61,971 nucleotides of DNA from Sandaracinaceae bacterium (GTDB lineage: Bacteria > Myxococcota_A > Polyangia > Polyangiales > Sandaracinaceae): NCBI GenBank assembly GCA_004213565.1, contig SHBB01000002.1, positions 1 to 61,971 on the forward strand. Direction: 5' to 3'. A program made the translations under genes and the position numbers. Under the pieces are notes generated by a model. The model ran no database searches and was not told the origin of the DNA. It saw only the letters and a list, made by a program, of their open reading frames with translations. Numbering within the stretch: the first letter of the stretch is position 1; every line of letters starts with the position of its first letter. Below are positions 43,304-51,652 of the stretch, piece after piece.

Positions 43304-44830
43304 ATGATGGACGCGGAGCACAGCACAGGTGATGTCGAAGGCGCGGCTGCGGGCACGGGCCACACGGCGGTGGTCTCTGGTAGGGGCGCGGTACGAGGCG
43401 CCCTCGGCGAGGGCGGCGAGGCGTTGGGAGAAGGCGAAGAGGGAGACCGAGAAGCCCTCGTCGCCGCCGCGTCGGCTGCCGCCGCGGCCTCGAGCGCCCT
43501 TCAGGCCGGACAGCGGCTCGCGGAGGCGGCTCAGTCTGGACACGGCGGGCGGGGGCTCGGCGCCTCTGGGGGACTTGGCCTGGCTGTGGCGATCTGGGGC
43601 TTGGCCGCCTTCAGCGGCTGTGGTGCGTCTTCGCCTGGTGCGGAGCACAGGCCTCCTTCAGCGGAGCAGGGCAATCGCAGGGCGGTACCAGAGTGCCGAA
43701 GCCCCGGCCGAGCGGTCGTCGAGCTGCCGCCGGTCGTCGACGTCGAGCTGGGCTTCTCGCACGCCTGCGCACGGGCGGATGATGGAGGGGTGTGGTGCTG
43801 GGGGCAGAACCGGGACGGGGAGCTCGGCGACGGCACGCGAGACGATCGACTTCGGCCTGTGCGCGTCCGGGGGTTGCCCCCGTCTGCGGGGCTGGCTTTG
43901 GGCGTCGGCCACTCCTGTTCGGTTTCTCGCGCAGGGGAGGTGCACTGCTGGGGCGCCGACCACGCGGAGCAGCTAGGAGACGGCCCCCACACTGGGGATG
44001 ACCCGGACATGGTCCCGGGCTCGGCGGTTCCCGTCTCCGTGCTCGGCATCGACTCGGCGCGCTCCATCGCCAGCTACGGAGACGCGTTCCATACGTGCGC
44101 CCTGCACGGCGACGGCCTCGTGTCGTGCTGGGGCGGCGCGTGGCGCGGCCAGGTTGGTCCTGCAGAGGGACGGGAGGTCGCCACAGCGCTCGCGGTGCCC
44201 GTTGCTGTCGCGAGTGACATCGTGGTGGGGCAGTTTCACAGCTGTGCGGTGGGCCGCGACGGTGCGGTCTCATGCTGGGGGGCGGCGCCCGCCATCAGAC
44301 CGAGCGAGGGGGTGAACGCACGCCTCCCACCCGAGGTGGTGCCCCTCGAGGGAGTGCCCGAGCACCTGGTCGCAGGGGGCTCGGGGACGTGCGCCAGGTT
44401 CGCCGATGGCAGCGTCGCTTGCTGGGGGCGGCGCACGGAGTGGCTCCCCGATCAGCTAAACGATGGGTGCGACCAGTTCGTGCTGGGGGCGGATGTCACC
44501 TGCGCTCGATGTGCGGAGCATGTCGAGTGTGAGGGCCTCGACACCTATGGCGTCGTCGATGGGGGTCTCTCCCGTCAGCTGACGAGGGGTTGTCTGGACA
44601 CGGGACCGACCCTGGACATCGCCTGCGCTGGATACTTCTGCTGCGCCGTCACGACCGAAGGCTCCGTCCACTGTTGGGGCGACAATCGAGATGGCCAGCT
44701 GGGACTGGGATACGCGTCGCCAGACGCCTACGACGAAGCTTCGAGGCGTCCCAGACCACCTCAGTGGACACCAACTCGCAATGGGGAACACCCAGCTGCT
44801 CTCGCCTGCACTGGACCGCAGCGTGGCTGA
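43304..44830 (+). CDS. RCC1-repeat protein (copy B), start uncertain
   Basis: From about 43580 the frame is a close paralogue of copy A (CRSPGRAVVELPPVVDVELG against CRSPGRQVVDLPPVVDVELG), with the same CWG repeats (VWCWGQNRDGELGDG, VHCWGADHAEQLGDG, VHCWGDNRDGQLGLG). The first ~90 residues from ATG 43304 are Gly/Ala/Glu-rich and have no counterpart in copy A. The signal-like segment LGLAVAIWGLAAFSGC precedes C105 but has no good start codon close by. The export signal may therefore be damaged or the true start may differ. Similarity to copy A ends at YASPDAYDEA; the last ~25 residues are unrelated. Confidence 0.65.
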   Translation: MMDAEHSTGDVEGAAAGTGHTAVVSGRGAVRGALGEGGEALGEGEEGDREALVAAASAAAAASSALQAGQRLAEAAQSGHGGRGLGASGGLGLAVAIWGLAAFSGCGASSPGAEHRPPSAEQGNRRAVPECRSPGRAVVELPPVVDVELGFSHACARADDGGVWCWGQNRDGELGDGTRDDRLRPVRVRGLPPSAGLALGVGHSCSVSRAGEVHCWGADHAEQLGDGPHTGDDPDMVPGSAVPVSVLGIDSARSIASYGDAFHTCALHGDGLVSCWGGAWRGQVGPAEGREVATALAVPVAVASDIVVGQFHSCAVGRDGAVSCWGAAPAIRPSEGVNARLPPEVVPLEGVPEHLVAGGSGTCARFADGSVACWGRRTEWLPDQLNDGCDQFVLGADVTCARCAEHVECEGLDTYGVVDGGLSRQLTRGCLDTGPTLDIACAGYFCCAVTTEGSVHCWGDNRDGQLGLGYASPDAYDEASRRPRPPQWTPTRNGEHPAALACTGPQRG

Positions 44831-45015
44831 TGCCTGCAGGAGAGCACCCGCCGATGGCAAGGGTTGACCACCTCGCTTCCCTGCCGGAGGATGCCACGGC
44901 CATGAACGAGCATCCTTCTCTCGGTTCGCGCTCTCTCTTTGGGCATGCGTGGCGAGGGCGCGTAGGACACAGGTCTTGCCGACACTGGACTCGCTGAACA
45001 GCAAGAGATCTCAAC
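44752..45015 (-). pseudogene. Frameshifted P-loop protein remnant
   Basis: On the minus strand, DLLLFSESSVGKTCVLRALA (from about 45015, with stop codon just upstream) is a clear Walker A segment. After about THAQRE the protein-like reading continues in another frame as EGCSFMAVASSGREARWSTL, then GISHAAVQCRREQLGVPHCE and LVSTEVVWDASKL, and then meets the end of RCC1 copy B. It is an internal piece of an ATPase or GTPase gene with a frameshift. The family is unknown. Confidence 0.4.
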
Positions 45016-45186
45016 CCCCCGGCCTGGTCCGGGTAATCCCAGGCGAACCGTACGGCGATCGCGGCAACACGGATTCTGGCGCAGCGAGTACTCGCGTAGG
45101 AGCGCGGCACCGCTTGGATTCGGTGAGCTGTTCGAGCGTGCCTTGCGCTATACTCTTGCACAATACGCCGTTCCTTGGCCACACCG
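44831..45186. other. Non-coding gap upstream of the T6SS operon
   Basis: This holds part of the minus-strand P-loop remnant and the leader of the T6SS operon. A TATACT hexamer at 45149-45154, about 30 bases before the first gene, is the best -10 candidate in this GC-rich sequence. No convincing -35 box lies at the right distance (TTGGAT at 45115 is 28 bases away). The promoter is therefore only a suggestion. Confidence 0.25.
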
Positions 45187-47058
45187 ATGAGCCCTCCCAC
45201 CACAGCCACGATGCGTGACCTCCTGGATGAGTGCCTTCTCGCCGTCCGACGTATCGAAGATCCTTTCACGGACGTCCATGGGCTCGCGGAGGCGATCTCC
45301 AGCGCCCTGCATCAGGTCTACCGAGCGCTGGCGGCCGCGACGGACTCAGGCCTCTACACCGACGCCATGGTCATCGCAGCGATGGAAGTGGAAGCAGCGC
45401 TGATCTTCGTCGGCGACCAGAACGGTGATTCGGCGGCGTCGCTCATCCAAGAGAGGCTTCTCGAAGCACTCGGGCTCTCGTCGCACGCCGCTCCGCCGGG
45501 CGAGCGGCTCCGTTTTCCGAATCAGAGTCGGGCCGGGGTGCCCACGCCGGCTTCCCGTGGAACGCCGCAGGTGCTGGACATATCGCGCGAGATCGCCATG
45601 CCGGTCGTCGCCGTGCGCCCGCGTCGAGCGCGCCCCGCCCCTCCCGACGATGCGCCGGCGCAGCCTTCACCCATTCGAAGCCTCGACGATCTCGACGCTC
45701 TGCTCGCGGCTGTCGCGGAGCCTGCGCCTGACTCATCCGCTCCCGCCGCCGCCATGCCGTCGCCACGACCGTCCGAGATCCGCCAGACCTCATCTGACAT
45801 CCTGCTCGAGTACGCCAGGACCGCCATCGAGGAGATGGGATGCTTCGGCCTACAACGCGCGCCGTTGTCAGGCCAAACGTGGACGGGCAAGGCCAGGCTC
45901 GAAGCTCGCATTCTCGCGCGCGTGGACGCGATCGTGGCTTGCGGGGCGGACGTCCTCCCAGCGCTGGTCCAGCGGCTCGAGCAGAGGCCACTGCCTGACC
46001 CGGAGGCCCGCTGGGCCCTCATCTTGACGTACGGCTGCCTGGCAGGGGACGACACCGTCGATGAGGCGGCGCGTCTTGCTCGATCGGCGGAGCTCGACGA
46101 CCCCGACGTGCGCCACGCGGTGATGGATGCGCTCGCCCACGTGCCGACGCCAGCAATCGAGCGCCGCCTGCGAGCTTGGCTGGCTTCCCCGATCGTCGCG
46201 GAACGAGCCGTCGCGGTTGCTGCGCTCGGTCGGCGTGGCGCACTCACCTCCGACGAGCTTGCAGCCGCGGCGTCAGACGCAGACGCAGACGTGGTCCGTA
46301 GCGCCGCTGCCGCCCTCGGCACGACGAAAGGCAAGCTTGACGATTGGCTTGTCGATCGGCTTCTGCACCACGAGGAGGAGGCCGTGGTTGGCCTCGCCCT
46401 TCGAGGCGGCGTGCTGCGGCAGGAAGCTGCCGCCCTCCGACGCGCCAGGTCGCTCGTGACGCAACACCAAGGAGCGTTCGGCGACGCCGGTGTCGTCTTC
46501 GCCCTGACCCAGGGGCGCGCCGGCCTGGACGCGCTACTCGAGGACGCGGCCGTCGCCGGCGAGAGCCGCAGCCTCGAAGCGCTCGGGTGGTTCGGACATA
46601 TCAGCGCGGTGCCCTACCTCATCGGCCGCACCGGCTCGGATGAGGAGGCGCCTCGCAGCGCGGCCGCACGAGCCTTGCAGAGGATTCTGGGTTCGCACCG
46701 CGCCGCTGGCATCGCCCAGCTCGCCTCGCGACCGCCAAGCGACGGGCCGAGCGAGGATCCAGATGTCTGGAGAGAGCTTTGGGCGCATCTTCGGCCGAGT
46801 CTCGACCCCGAGGTGCGCTACCGCTTCGGCGCCCCCTGGTCGCCGGCTGCCAACACGGGCGAACTCCGCGCCGACTTCGCCCGGCCTGAGGATCGGGTGC
46901 GAGCTCACTTGGAGCTATCTGGCCGCCTCGGGCTCACTGCGGGGCTCGACACGCGCGTCTTTGTCGCCGCGCAACGATGCATGCTCGACGCGATCGAGGG
47001 CGAAGTGCGAGAGTCCGGGCTCGGAGGCGGCGGCTGGCCCGTCTCTCTTCACGTCTGA
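45187..47058 (+). CDS. T6SS-associated HEAT-repeat protein
   Basis: ATG 45187 (MSPPTTATMRDLLDECLLAV) gives 623 residues; a TTG at 45175 is also in frame. Residues 1-105 are helical. A Pro/Ala-rich linker (120-195) leads to a C-terminal region with HEAT-like repeats (ALVQRLEQRPLPDPEARWAL, DDPDVRHAVMDALAHVPTPA, VRSAAAALGTTKGKLDDWLV). This matches the TIGR02270-type proteins commonly coded with DUF2169 and VgrG genes. It opens the operon, with the next gene 9 bases away. It probably works as a scaffold or adaptor for effector loading. Confidence 0.72.
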   Translation: MSPPTTATMRDLLDECLLAVRRIEDPFTDVHGLAEAISSALHQVYRALAAATDSGLYTDAMVIAAMEVEAALIFVGDQNGDSAASLIQERLLEALGLSSHAAPPGERLRFPNQSRAGVPTPASRGTPQVLDISREIAMPVVAVRPRRARPAPPDDAPAQPSPIRSLDDLDALLAAVAEPAPDSSAPAAAMPSPRPSEIRQTSSDILLEYARTAIEEMGCFGLQRAPLSGQTWTGKARLEARILARVDAIVACGADVLPALVQRLEQRPLPDPEARWALILTYGCLAGDDTVDEAARLARSAELDDPDVRHAVMDALAHVPTPAIERRLRAWLASPIVAERAVAVAALGRRGALTSDELAAAASDADADVVRSAAAALGTTKGKLDDWLVDRLLHHEEEAVVGLALRGGVLRQEAAALRRARSLVTQHQGAFGDAGVVFALTQGRAGLDALLEDAAVAGESRSLEALGWFGHISAVPYLIGRTGSDEEAPRSAAARALQRILGSHRAAGIAQLASRPPSDGPSEDPDVWRELWAHLRPSLDPEVRYRFGAPWSPAANTGELRADFARPEDRVRAHLELSGRLGLTAGLDTRVFVAAQRCMLDAIEGEVRESGLGGGGWPVSLHV

Positions 47059-47067
47059 CCACGAACG

Positions 47068-48078
47068 ATGGAAGCTCCCGCGTTCCGGAACCGCACCGAC
47101 GCCACCGCGTTGCTTCACCCCGTTGTCACTGGCACAGGGTGGGAACTCCTGGTTGTCGTCAAGGAACGTTTCCAGGTTCTGGACGACGGAACCACGCGGC
47201 GCATTGGGCGGGCCCAGATTCGCTTCGCCGACGAACGGTGGGACCCCGACGACCCCGCCCGGAGCAGTACACGCTACCCCCACGACCTTGCACCCAGGAA
47301 GCCCACGACAGACATCGTTGTGAGCGCCGAAGCGGTCGTGCCGAGCGGCGCGAGCTCGCGAGAACTAGACGTGCGGATAGAGGTCGGTGACGCCGTGCGC
47401 TCGTTGCGCGTGTTCGGACCGCGCACCTGGTACGACGCCGGAACGGAGATGCGTCCCACCGATCCGCTCCCCTTTTCTCGCGCCACGCTGCGCTGGGAAG
47501 ACGCCTTTGGTGGGCTCGACACCTCCGACCCCTCGGCGCCACTCGAGGAGCTGAGGAACCCGCTGGGCCGAGGCCTCGCGAAGGATCCTCAACTGCTCGC
47601 CGGGGCGGTTGTGCCCCACGTGGAGGATCCGACGGATCTCATCCGCGGACACCGATCCCGCCCGCAACCCGCCGGGGTCGGCGCCATCGGACCAGGCTTC
47701 GAGCCGCGCCGCAGCGCCGCTGGGACGTACGATGACGTTTGGCGTCGTCACCGCATGCCCTTGCCTCCGCTCGACCTCGACGATCACTTCTACCAGGCCG
47801 CAGCGCCCGGACTCCGTACCCGGCAACACCTGGTGGGCGGAGAGCCCGTGCGCATGCTCGGGCTTCACCGGGACGGCGCCCTCTCGTTCGAACTCCCGAG
47901 GCTGTCGTTTCTCGTGGAGGCACCGTCTCCGGAGGGTACGGCGGAGCACGTTCCTATTCTCGACACCGTGATGCTGGAACCCAATGCGCGCCGACTCGAG
48001 CTCACCTGGCGCGCTTGCCTCCCGTGGCCCTCGACGCTTGGACGTCGAGCCTCGATCCACGTAACGGAGGTCAGGTGA
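47068..48078 (+). CDS. DUF2169 T6SS accessory protein
   Basis: This 336-residue protein starts at ATG 47068. DUF2169 hallmarks are visible: WEDAFGGLDTSD, the NPLGRGL motif, and near the end LDTVMLEPNARRLELTWRAC. DUF2169 proteins act as adaptors or chaperones that help load effectors and PAAR-like tips onto VgrG. The stop overlaps the GTG of the next gene (GTGA). Confidence 0.87.
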   Translation: MEAPAFRNRTDATALLHPVVTGTGWELLVVVKERFQVLDDGTTRRIGRAQIRFADERWDPDDPARSSTRYPHDLAPRKPTTDIVVSAEAVVPSGASSRELDVRIEVGDAVRSLRVFGPRTWYDAGTEMRPTDPLPFSRATLRWEDAFGGLDTSDPSAPLEELRNPLGRGLAKDPQLLAGAVVPHVEDPTDLIRGHRSRPQPAGVGAIGPGFEPRRSAAGTYDDVWRRHRMPLPPLDLDDHFYQAAAPGLRTRQHLVGGEPVRMLGLHRDGALSFELPRLSFLVEAPSPEGTAEHVPILDTVMLEPNARRLELTWRACLPWPSTLGRRASIHVTEVR

Positions 48079-49172
48079 GCGTCATGACTTGGCGGGACGG
48101 CGAGCGTGGTGCTCCGCCAGTCGTTTGTGGGGTTCAGGCGCTCAACGGCCTGGGCTTCAATTCTCATCAGACCTGGGCTCTCCGCCGGGCCGACTTTCGC
48201 GCCCTCGCTGAGAGCCCCTTCGTCCTGCCGTCGGGGAAGCGTCTGACGATGGCGCACATCCGCGTGCTGCCGGAGCAGGAGTACGGAGCCCATCGGTTGA
48301 GTCTGATTCTGCGCCAGGTCTTGGGGGCGTGGCCCGATTGGCTGCGCGGCCGGCTGCCAAGGGGGCGACTAGCGGTCGCTCTCGCGCTTCCAGAGCGGTA
48401 TTCGAAACAGGTGGAGCACCGGCGGTTCGCGCGCGAGCGGGAGCAACTCCGTCAGACGCTGTTGACGGCGCTCGAACCCGTCGGCCATGAGCCACGCCTC
48501 GACGTTCACGCATACGGGCATGGGGGACCTGCTTACAGCTTCCAGTGGGCTGGCGATCTGGTGGCGACGGGCGAGGCCGACGCCGCGATGATTCTCGGGC
48601 TCGACAGCTACTACGACCCCGACGTCGTAGATCTGCTGGCGGACCAGCGCCGGCTGTACGATGGCGATCGCGTCGACGGGTTCATCCCGGGCGAAGGCGG
48701 CGCCATGGTGGTCCTGGGGACTCGTCGCTTGGCCTCCGAAGCCGGTCTTCCCGTGCTAGCTCAGCTCTCGAGCGCGAGTGTGGGGTCCGAAGTGAGGAAT
48801 TCGTACACCGGCCCGAACCTTGGCGAGGGGCTGGCCGATACGGTGTGCGCCGTGACGGAAGACATCGCCGCTCGCAAGGACTCCGTCGACTGGTGGCTGG
48901 GGGACGTCTCGTCGGAATCGTATCGCATCAAGGAGTTCCAGCTCGCGTTCCCGCGCTTCAGCGCTGGGGTCAGCCACGGAGCGTCGCTCATGGAATTCAT
49001 CCCGTCCCACCTGGGTGATATGGGAGCGGCGACTCTCCCCACGGCCGTGGCTCTCGTGACCGAGGCCTTCTCGCGGGGCGATCCCCTCGCGCGAAACTGC
49101 TTGGCCTGGGCCAGCAGCGACGGCTCAACGCGCGGAGCGATCCTGCTCGAGCACCCGCACGGGAGCACCTGA
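48075..49172 (+). CDS. Thiolase-fold beta-ketoacyl-synthase-like protein of the T6SS cluster
   Basis: GTG 48075 lies in the overlap with the DUF2169 stop and gives 365 residues, with GGAGG just upstream; ATG 48084 is an alternative. Ketosynthase-like segments are MILGLDSYYDP (about 173-183), followed by DRVDGFIPGEGGAMVVLGTR (about 200-219), and FSAGVSHGAS. The usual Cys-Ser-Ser catalytic nucleophile elbow of FabB/FabF is not seen, so enzymatic condensation is doubtful. Such proteins recur next to DUF2169 and VgrG genes in proteobacteria; their role there is unknown. The TGATG overlap with vgrG copy 1 ties it to spike assembly or cargo. Confidence 0.75.
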   Translation: MSVMTWRDGERGAPPVVCGVQALNGLGFNSHQTWALRRADFRALAESPFVLPSGKRLTMAHIRVLPEQEYGAHRLSLILRQVLGAWPDWLRGRLPRGRLAVALALPERYSKQVEHRRFAREREQLRQTLLTALEPVGHEPRLDVHAYGHGGPAYSFQWAGDLVATGEADAAMILGLDSYYDPDVVDLLADQRRLYDGDRVDGFIPGEGGAMVVLGTRRLASEAGLPVLAQLSSASVGSEVRNSYTGPNLGEGLADTVCAVTEDIAARKDSVDWWLGDVSSESYRIKEFQLAFPRFSAGVSHGASLMEFIPSHLGDMGAATLPTAVALVTEAFSRGDPLARNCLAWASSDGSTRGAILLEHPHGST

Positions 49173-51646
49173 TGCCGAGCGTCGGCCACATCTATTTCGA
49201 GCGCACCGACCTCCCGGGTCGGCTGCGCCTCGACCCGGGCGATCCGCGCACGATCGACTTCGACGCGCCGGTCTACGCGGTCGATGCACGGCATGCCATG
49301 AGTGACGCCTTCGAGGTGCGCGTCGAGTTCGAGCAATACGACCCGAACCTCGAGCTTGCCCCGCTCCTGTGGCGGCGCGCCCTCGTCGACCTGGCCCCCG
49401 ACACCGAGGAAGGGCTGGCGTGGCAGGGCGTCGTCGAGGCAGCTGAGTTTGCGCGTTCGCGCGACCGCCGAGCGTTCTTCGAAGTGACGCTCCGTCCCGC
49501 GGTCCATCGTCTGGCCTACCGGCACGACACCCGCATCTTCCAGAACAAGTCCATTCCAGAGATCGTCGAGTCGGTCGTCGCCTCGAGCGGGCAGGAGGTG
49601 CGGCTTCACCTCGGAGAGGCTTACCCGCCCGTCGACTATCTGGTGCAGTACCAGGAGACGGACTGGGAGCTGATTCAGCGCCTACTCGCGGATGAGGGGC
49701 TCTTCTCCTGGTTCGAGCACTCGCGTACGGCCCACGTCCTACACATCGCCGACGATCACGCCGTCCTCCCCACGATGGACGCCCCGCTGCGTTTCGTGCA
49801 CCACGGGGAGCCAGGCCCATCAGAGCTGTCGGATCTCGAACTCATCTCGCGCGTGACCCACGACGCACACATCAGCCGGGACTGGGACTGGCAGCGACCG
49901 GCTGGCCCGTTCGAAGGAGAGCACGCAGAGGGAGGGACGCGGCGATTCGAGCGCTACGAGTTCCCGGGTGGGGCGACCGACGAAGCGGTGGCCAACCGCC
50001 GGGCACGCCGACACCAGGAAGCCAACGCCGCCCGCAGGTACGAGCTGAGAGCCCTTGCTGGGTTCTCAGGCTTGGCGCCGGGGCGGAAGTTCACGCTCGT
50101 CGACGCCCAGCCCGAGGCGGTGAACTCTGAGTACCTCGTAGTAGAATTGACCCACAGAATGGTCTCGGAGGAGGTCAGCGAGGAAGCAGCGGACCGCGTA
50201 GATCTCGTCGCGACCCCCACGACGCTGCCATTCCGGCCGTCGCGCCGAGTCCGCCGACCCGCGGTTCACGGACGGGAGTCGGCCCTTGTGACGGGGCCCT
50301 CGGGAGAAGAGATCCACGTCGACGAGTTCGGCCGGGTCAAAGTCCACGCCTACTGGGACCGTCTCGGTGCCCGGGACGAGCACGCGTCCCGGTGGGTGCG
50401 GGTCCTGCAGCCCAGCACCGCGGGGAGCATGTACCTGCCCCGCGTAGATTGGGAGGTCAGCATCGCCCACTTGCACGGCGATCCAAACCGACCGCTCGTT
50501 ACACACAAGCTCTTCAACGAGCAGAACCGTCCCCCGTACCCGCTGCCCGACTCGCTGCCTCTGACCGCTTGGCGGTCGGCGAGCTCGCCGGGTGGCAGCG
50601 GCGGCAACGAAGTTCGCTTCGATGACACGAACGGTGCCATGGAGTTCTACGTGCACGCCTGCAGGGACATGCATCGGCGAGTAGGCCGCCAGCGGTTCGA
50701 GGCGGTCGGGCTCACCTCCACCGAGACGGTCGCGGGGCAGCTAAACACCTCGGGCGCGGGAAGTGAGTCGGTCACCGTAGGCGTCGACGACCAGATCGAG
50801 ATACGTGGAAGCCTGCGAGCGGCCACGGCTGCCAACGAAACGGTGACGGTCGCACAGCTCGACAGCCTCGAACTGGAAGGCCCTCACACGATCGCAAACG
50901 ACGGCGACCGCACCGAGACCTCGGTCGGACCATCGGTCACGGTCGCCGCGCGAGTCAGCGAGGCGAACCAAGGTGACCATCAGCGTACGGTTGGAGGCGC
51001 AGAGCTACGGCGGTTCGGTGGTGCCGTGGTCGAGGCAGTGGGCGGGAACCAGACGATCCAGGTCGGCGGAGCGCGCGTCACGGTGGTCGCCGGCGACCAC
51101 CACCTGCAGGTGGGAGGCAACACTCGCCTCGAGGCGCAGACCGGCGCGATTCGGTCGCGTGGTCCACTCTCCGTTGGCGGCGCCGCGCTTCAGGTCGAGG
51201 CGGGCGGAGCACTCAGCTACACCGTCACGGGAGCCGTCGAGATGAGCGGCGGCACCGTCTCCGTGCAAGGCCAGTGCGAGCTGCGCGCGCGGGCGGGCGG
51301 ATCCGAGCTGCTGCTCGGTGGCGACGTCTTGGACGTCGACGCAAGCAGCTTCAGCGGCAGCGGTGCCGTCGTGAAGCTGATCGGACAAATCGAGATGGTC
51401 GGCGGCGACTCGGTCGAGCAGTCCGGGCCACCGGAGCCGTCGCCCGGGGACGATTGGATCGAGATCCGTCTCATCGACATCGAGGGGAATGCGGTAGAGG
51501 GCGCGGAGTACCTGCTGCAGCTCCCAGACGGGACGGAACGGCGAGGCTCTCTCGACTCCTCCGGATCGGCGCGAGTAGAGGAGCTTCCGCCGGGGAGCGT
51601 GACTGTGTCTTTTCCGGGCCTGGAGCCTTCAGAGGCGGGAGAGTAG
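49172..51646 (+). CDS. vgrG: VgrG spike protein 1 with C-terminal SpaA/carboxypeptidase-like domain
   Basis: ATG 49172 overlaps the previous stop and gives 824 residues. The gp27-like part (1-360) includes VDYLVQYQETDWELIQRLLA. It is followed by the gp5-like OB fold (VTGPSGEEIHVDEFGRVKVH, residues ~372-391; SRWVRVLQPSTAGSMYLPRV) and the classic TAWRSASSPGGSGGNEVRFDD. Gly/Val-rich repeats (GNQTIQVGGARVTVVAGDHH) form the triple beta-helix needle. From about residue 760, IEIRLIDIEGNAVEGAEYLL and VEELPPGSVTVSF form a small Ig-like SpaA/carboxypeptidase-regulatory domain, a known adaptor tail for cargo. VgrG trimers tip the T6SS tube. Confidence 0.93.
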   Translation: MPSVGHIYFERTDLPGRLRLDPGDPRTIDFDAPVYAVDARHAMSDAFEVRVEFEQYDPNLELAPLLWRRALVDLAPDTEEGLAWQGVVEAAEFARSRDRRAFFEVTLRPAVHRLAYRHDTRIFQNKSIPEIVESVVASSGQEVRLHLGEAYPPVDYLVQYQETDWELIQRLLADEGLFSWFEHSRTAHVLHIADDHAVLPTMDAPLRFVHHGEPGPSELSDLELISRVTHDAHISRDWDWQRPAGPFEGEHAEGGTRRFERYEFPGGATDEAVANRRARRHQEANAARRYELRALAGFSGLAPGRKFTLVDAQPEAVNSEYLVVELTHRMVSEEVSEEAADRVDLVATPTTLPFRPSRRVRRPAVHGRESALVTGPSGEEIHVDEFGRVKVHAYWDRLGARDEHASRWVRVLQPSTAGSMYLPRVDWEVSIAHLHGDPNRPLVTHKLFNEQNRPPYPLPDSLPLTAWRSASSPGGSGGNEVRFDDTNGAMEFYVHACRDMHRRVGRQRFEAVGLTSTETVAGQLNTSGAGSESVTVGVDDQIEIRGSLRAATAANETVTVAQLDSLELEGPHTIANDGDRTETSVGPSVTVAARVSEANQGDHQRTVGGAELRRFGGAVVEAVGGNQTIQVGGARVTVVAGDHHLQVGGNTRLEAQTGAIRSRGPLSVGGAALQVEAGGALSYTVTGAVEMSGGTVSVQGQCELRARAGGSELLLGGDVLDVDASSFSGSGAVVKLIGQIEMVGGDSVEQSGPPEPSPGDDWIEIRLIDIEGNAVEGAEYLLQLPDGTERRGSLDSSGSARVEELPPGSVTVSFPGLEPSEAGE

Positions 51647-51652
51647 CGACGT

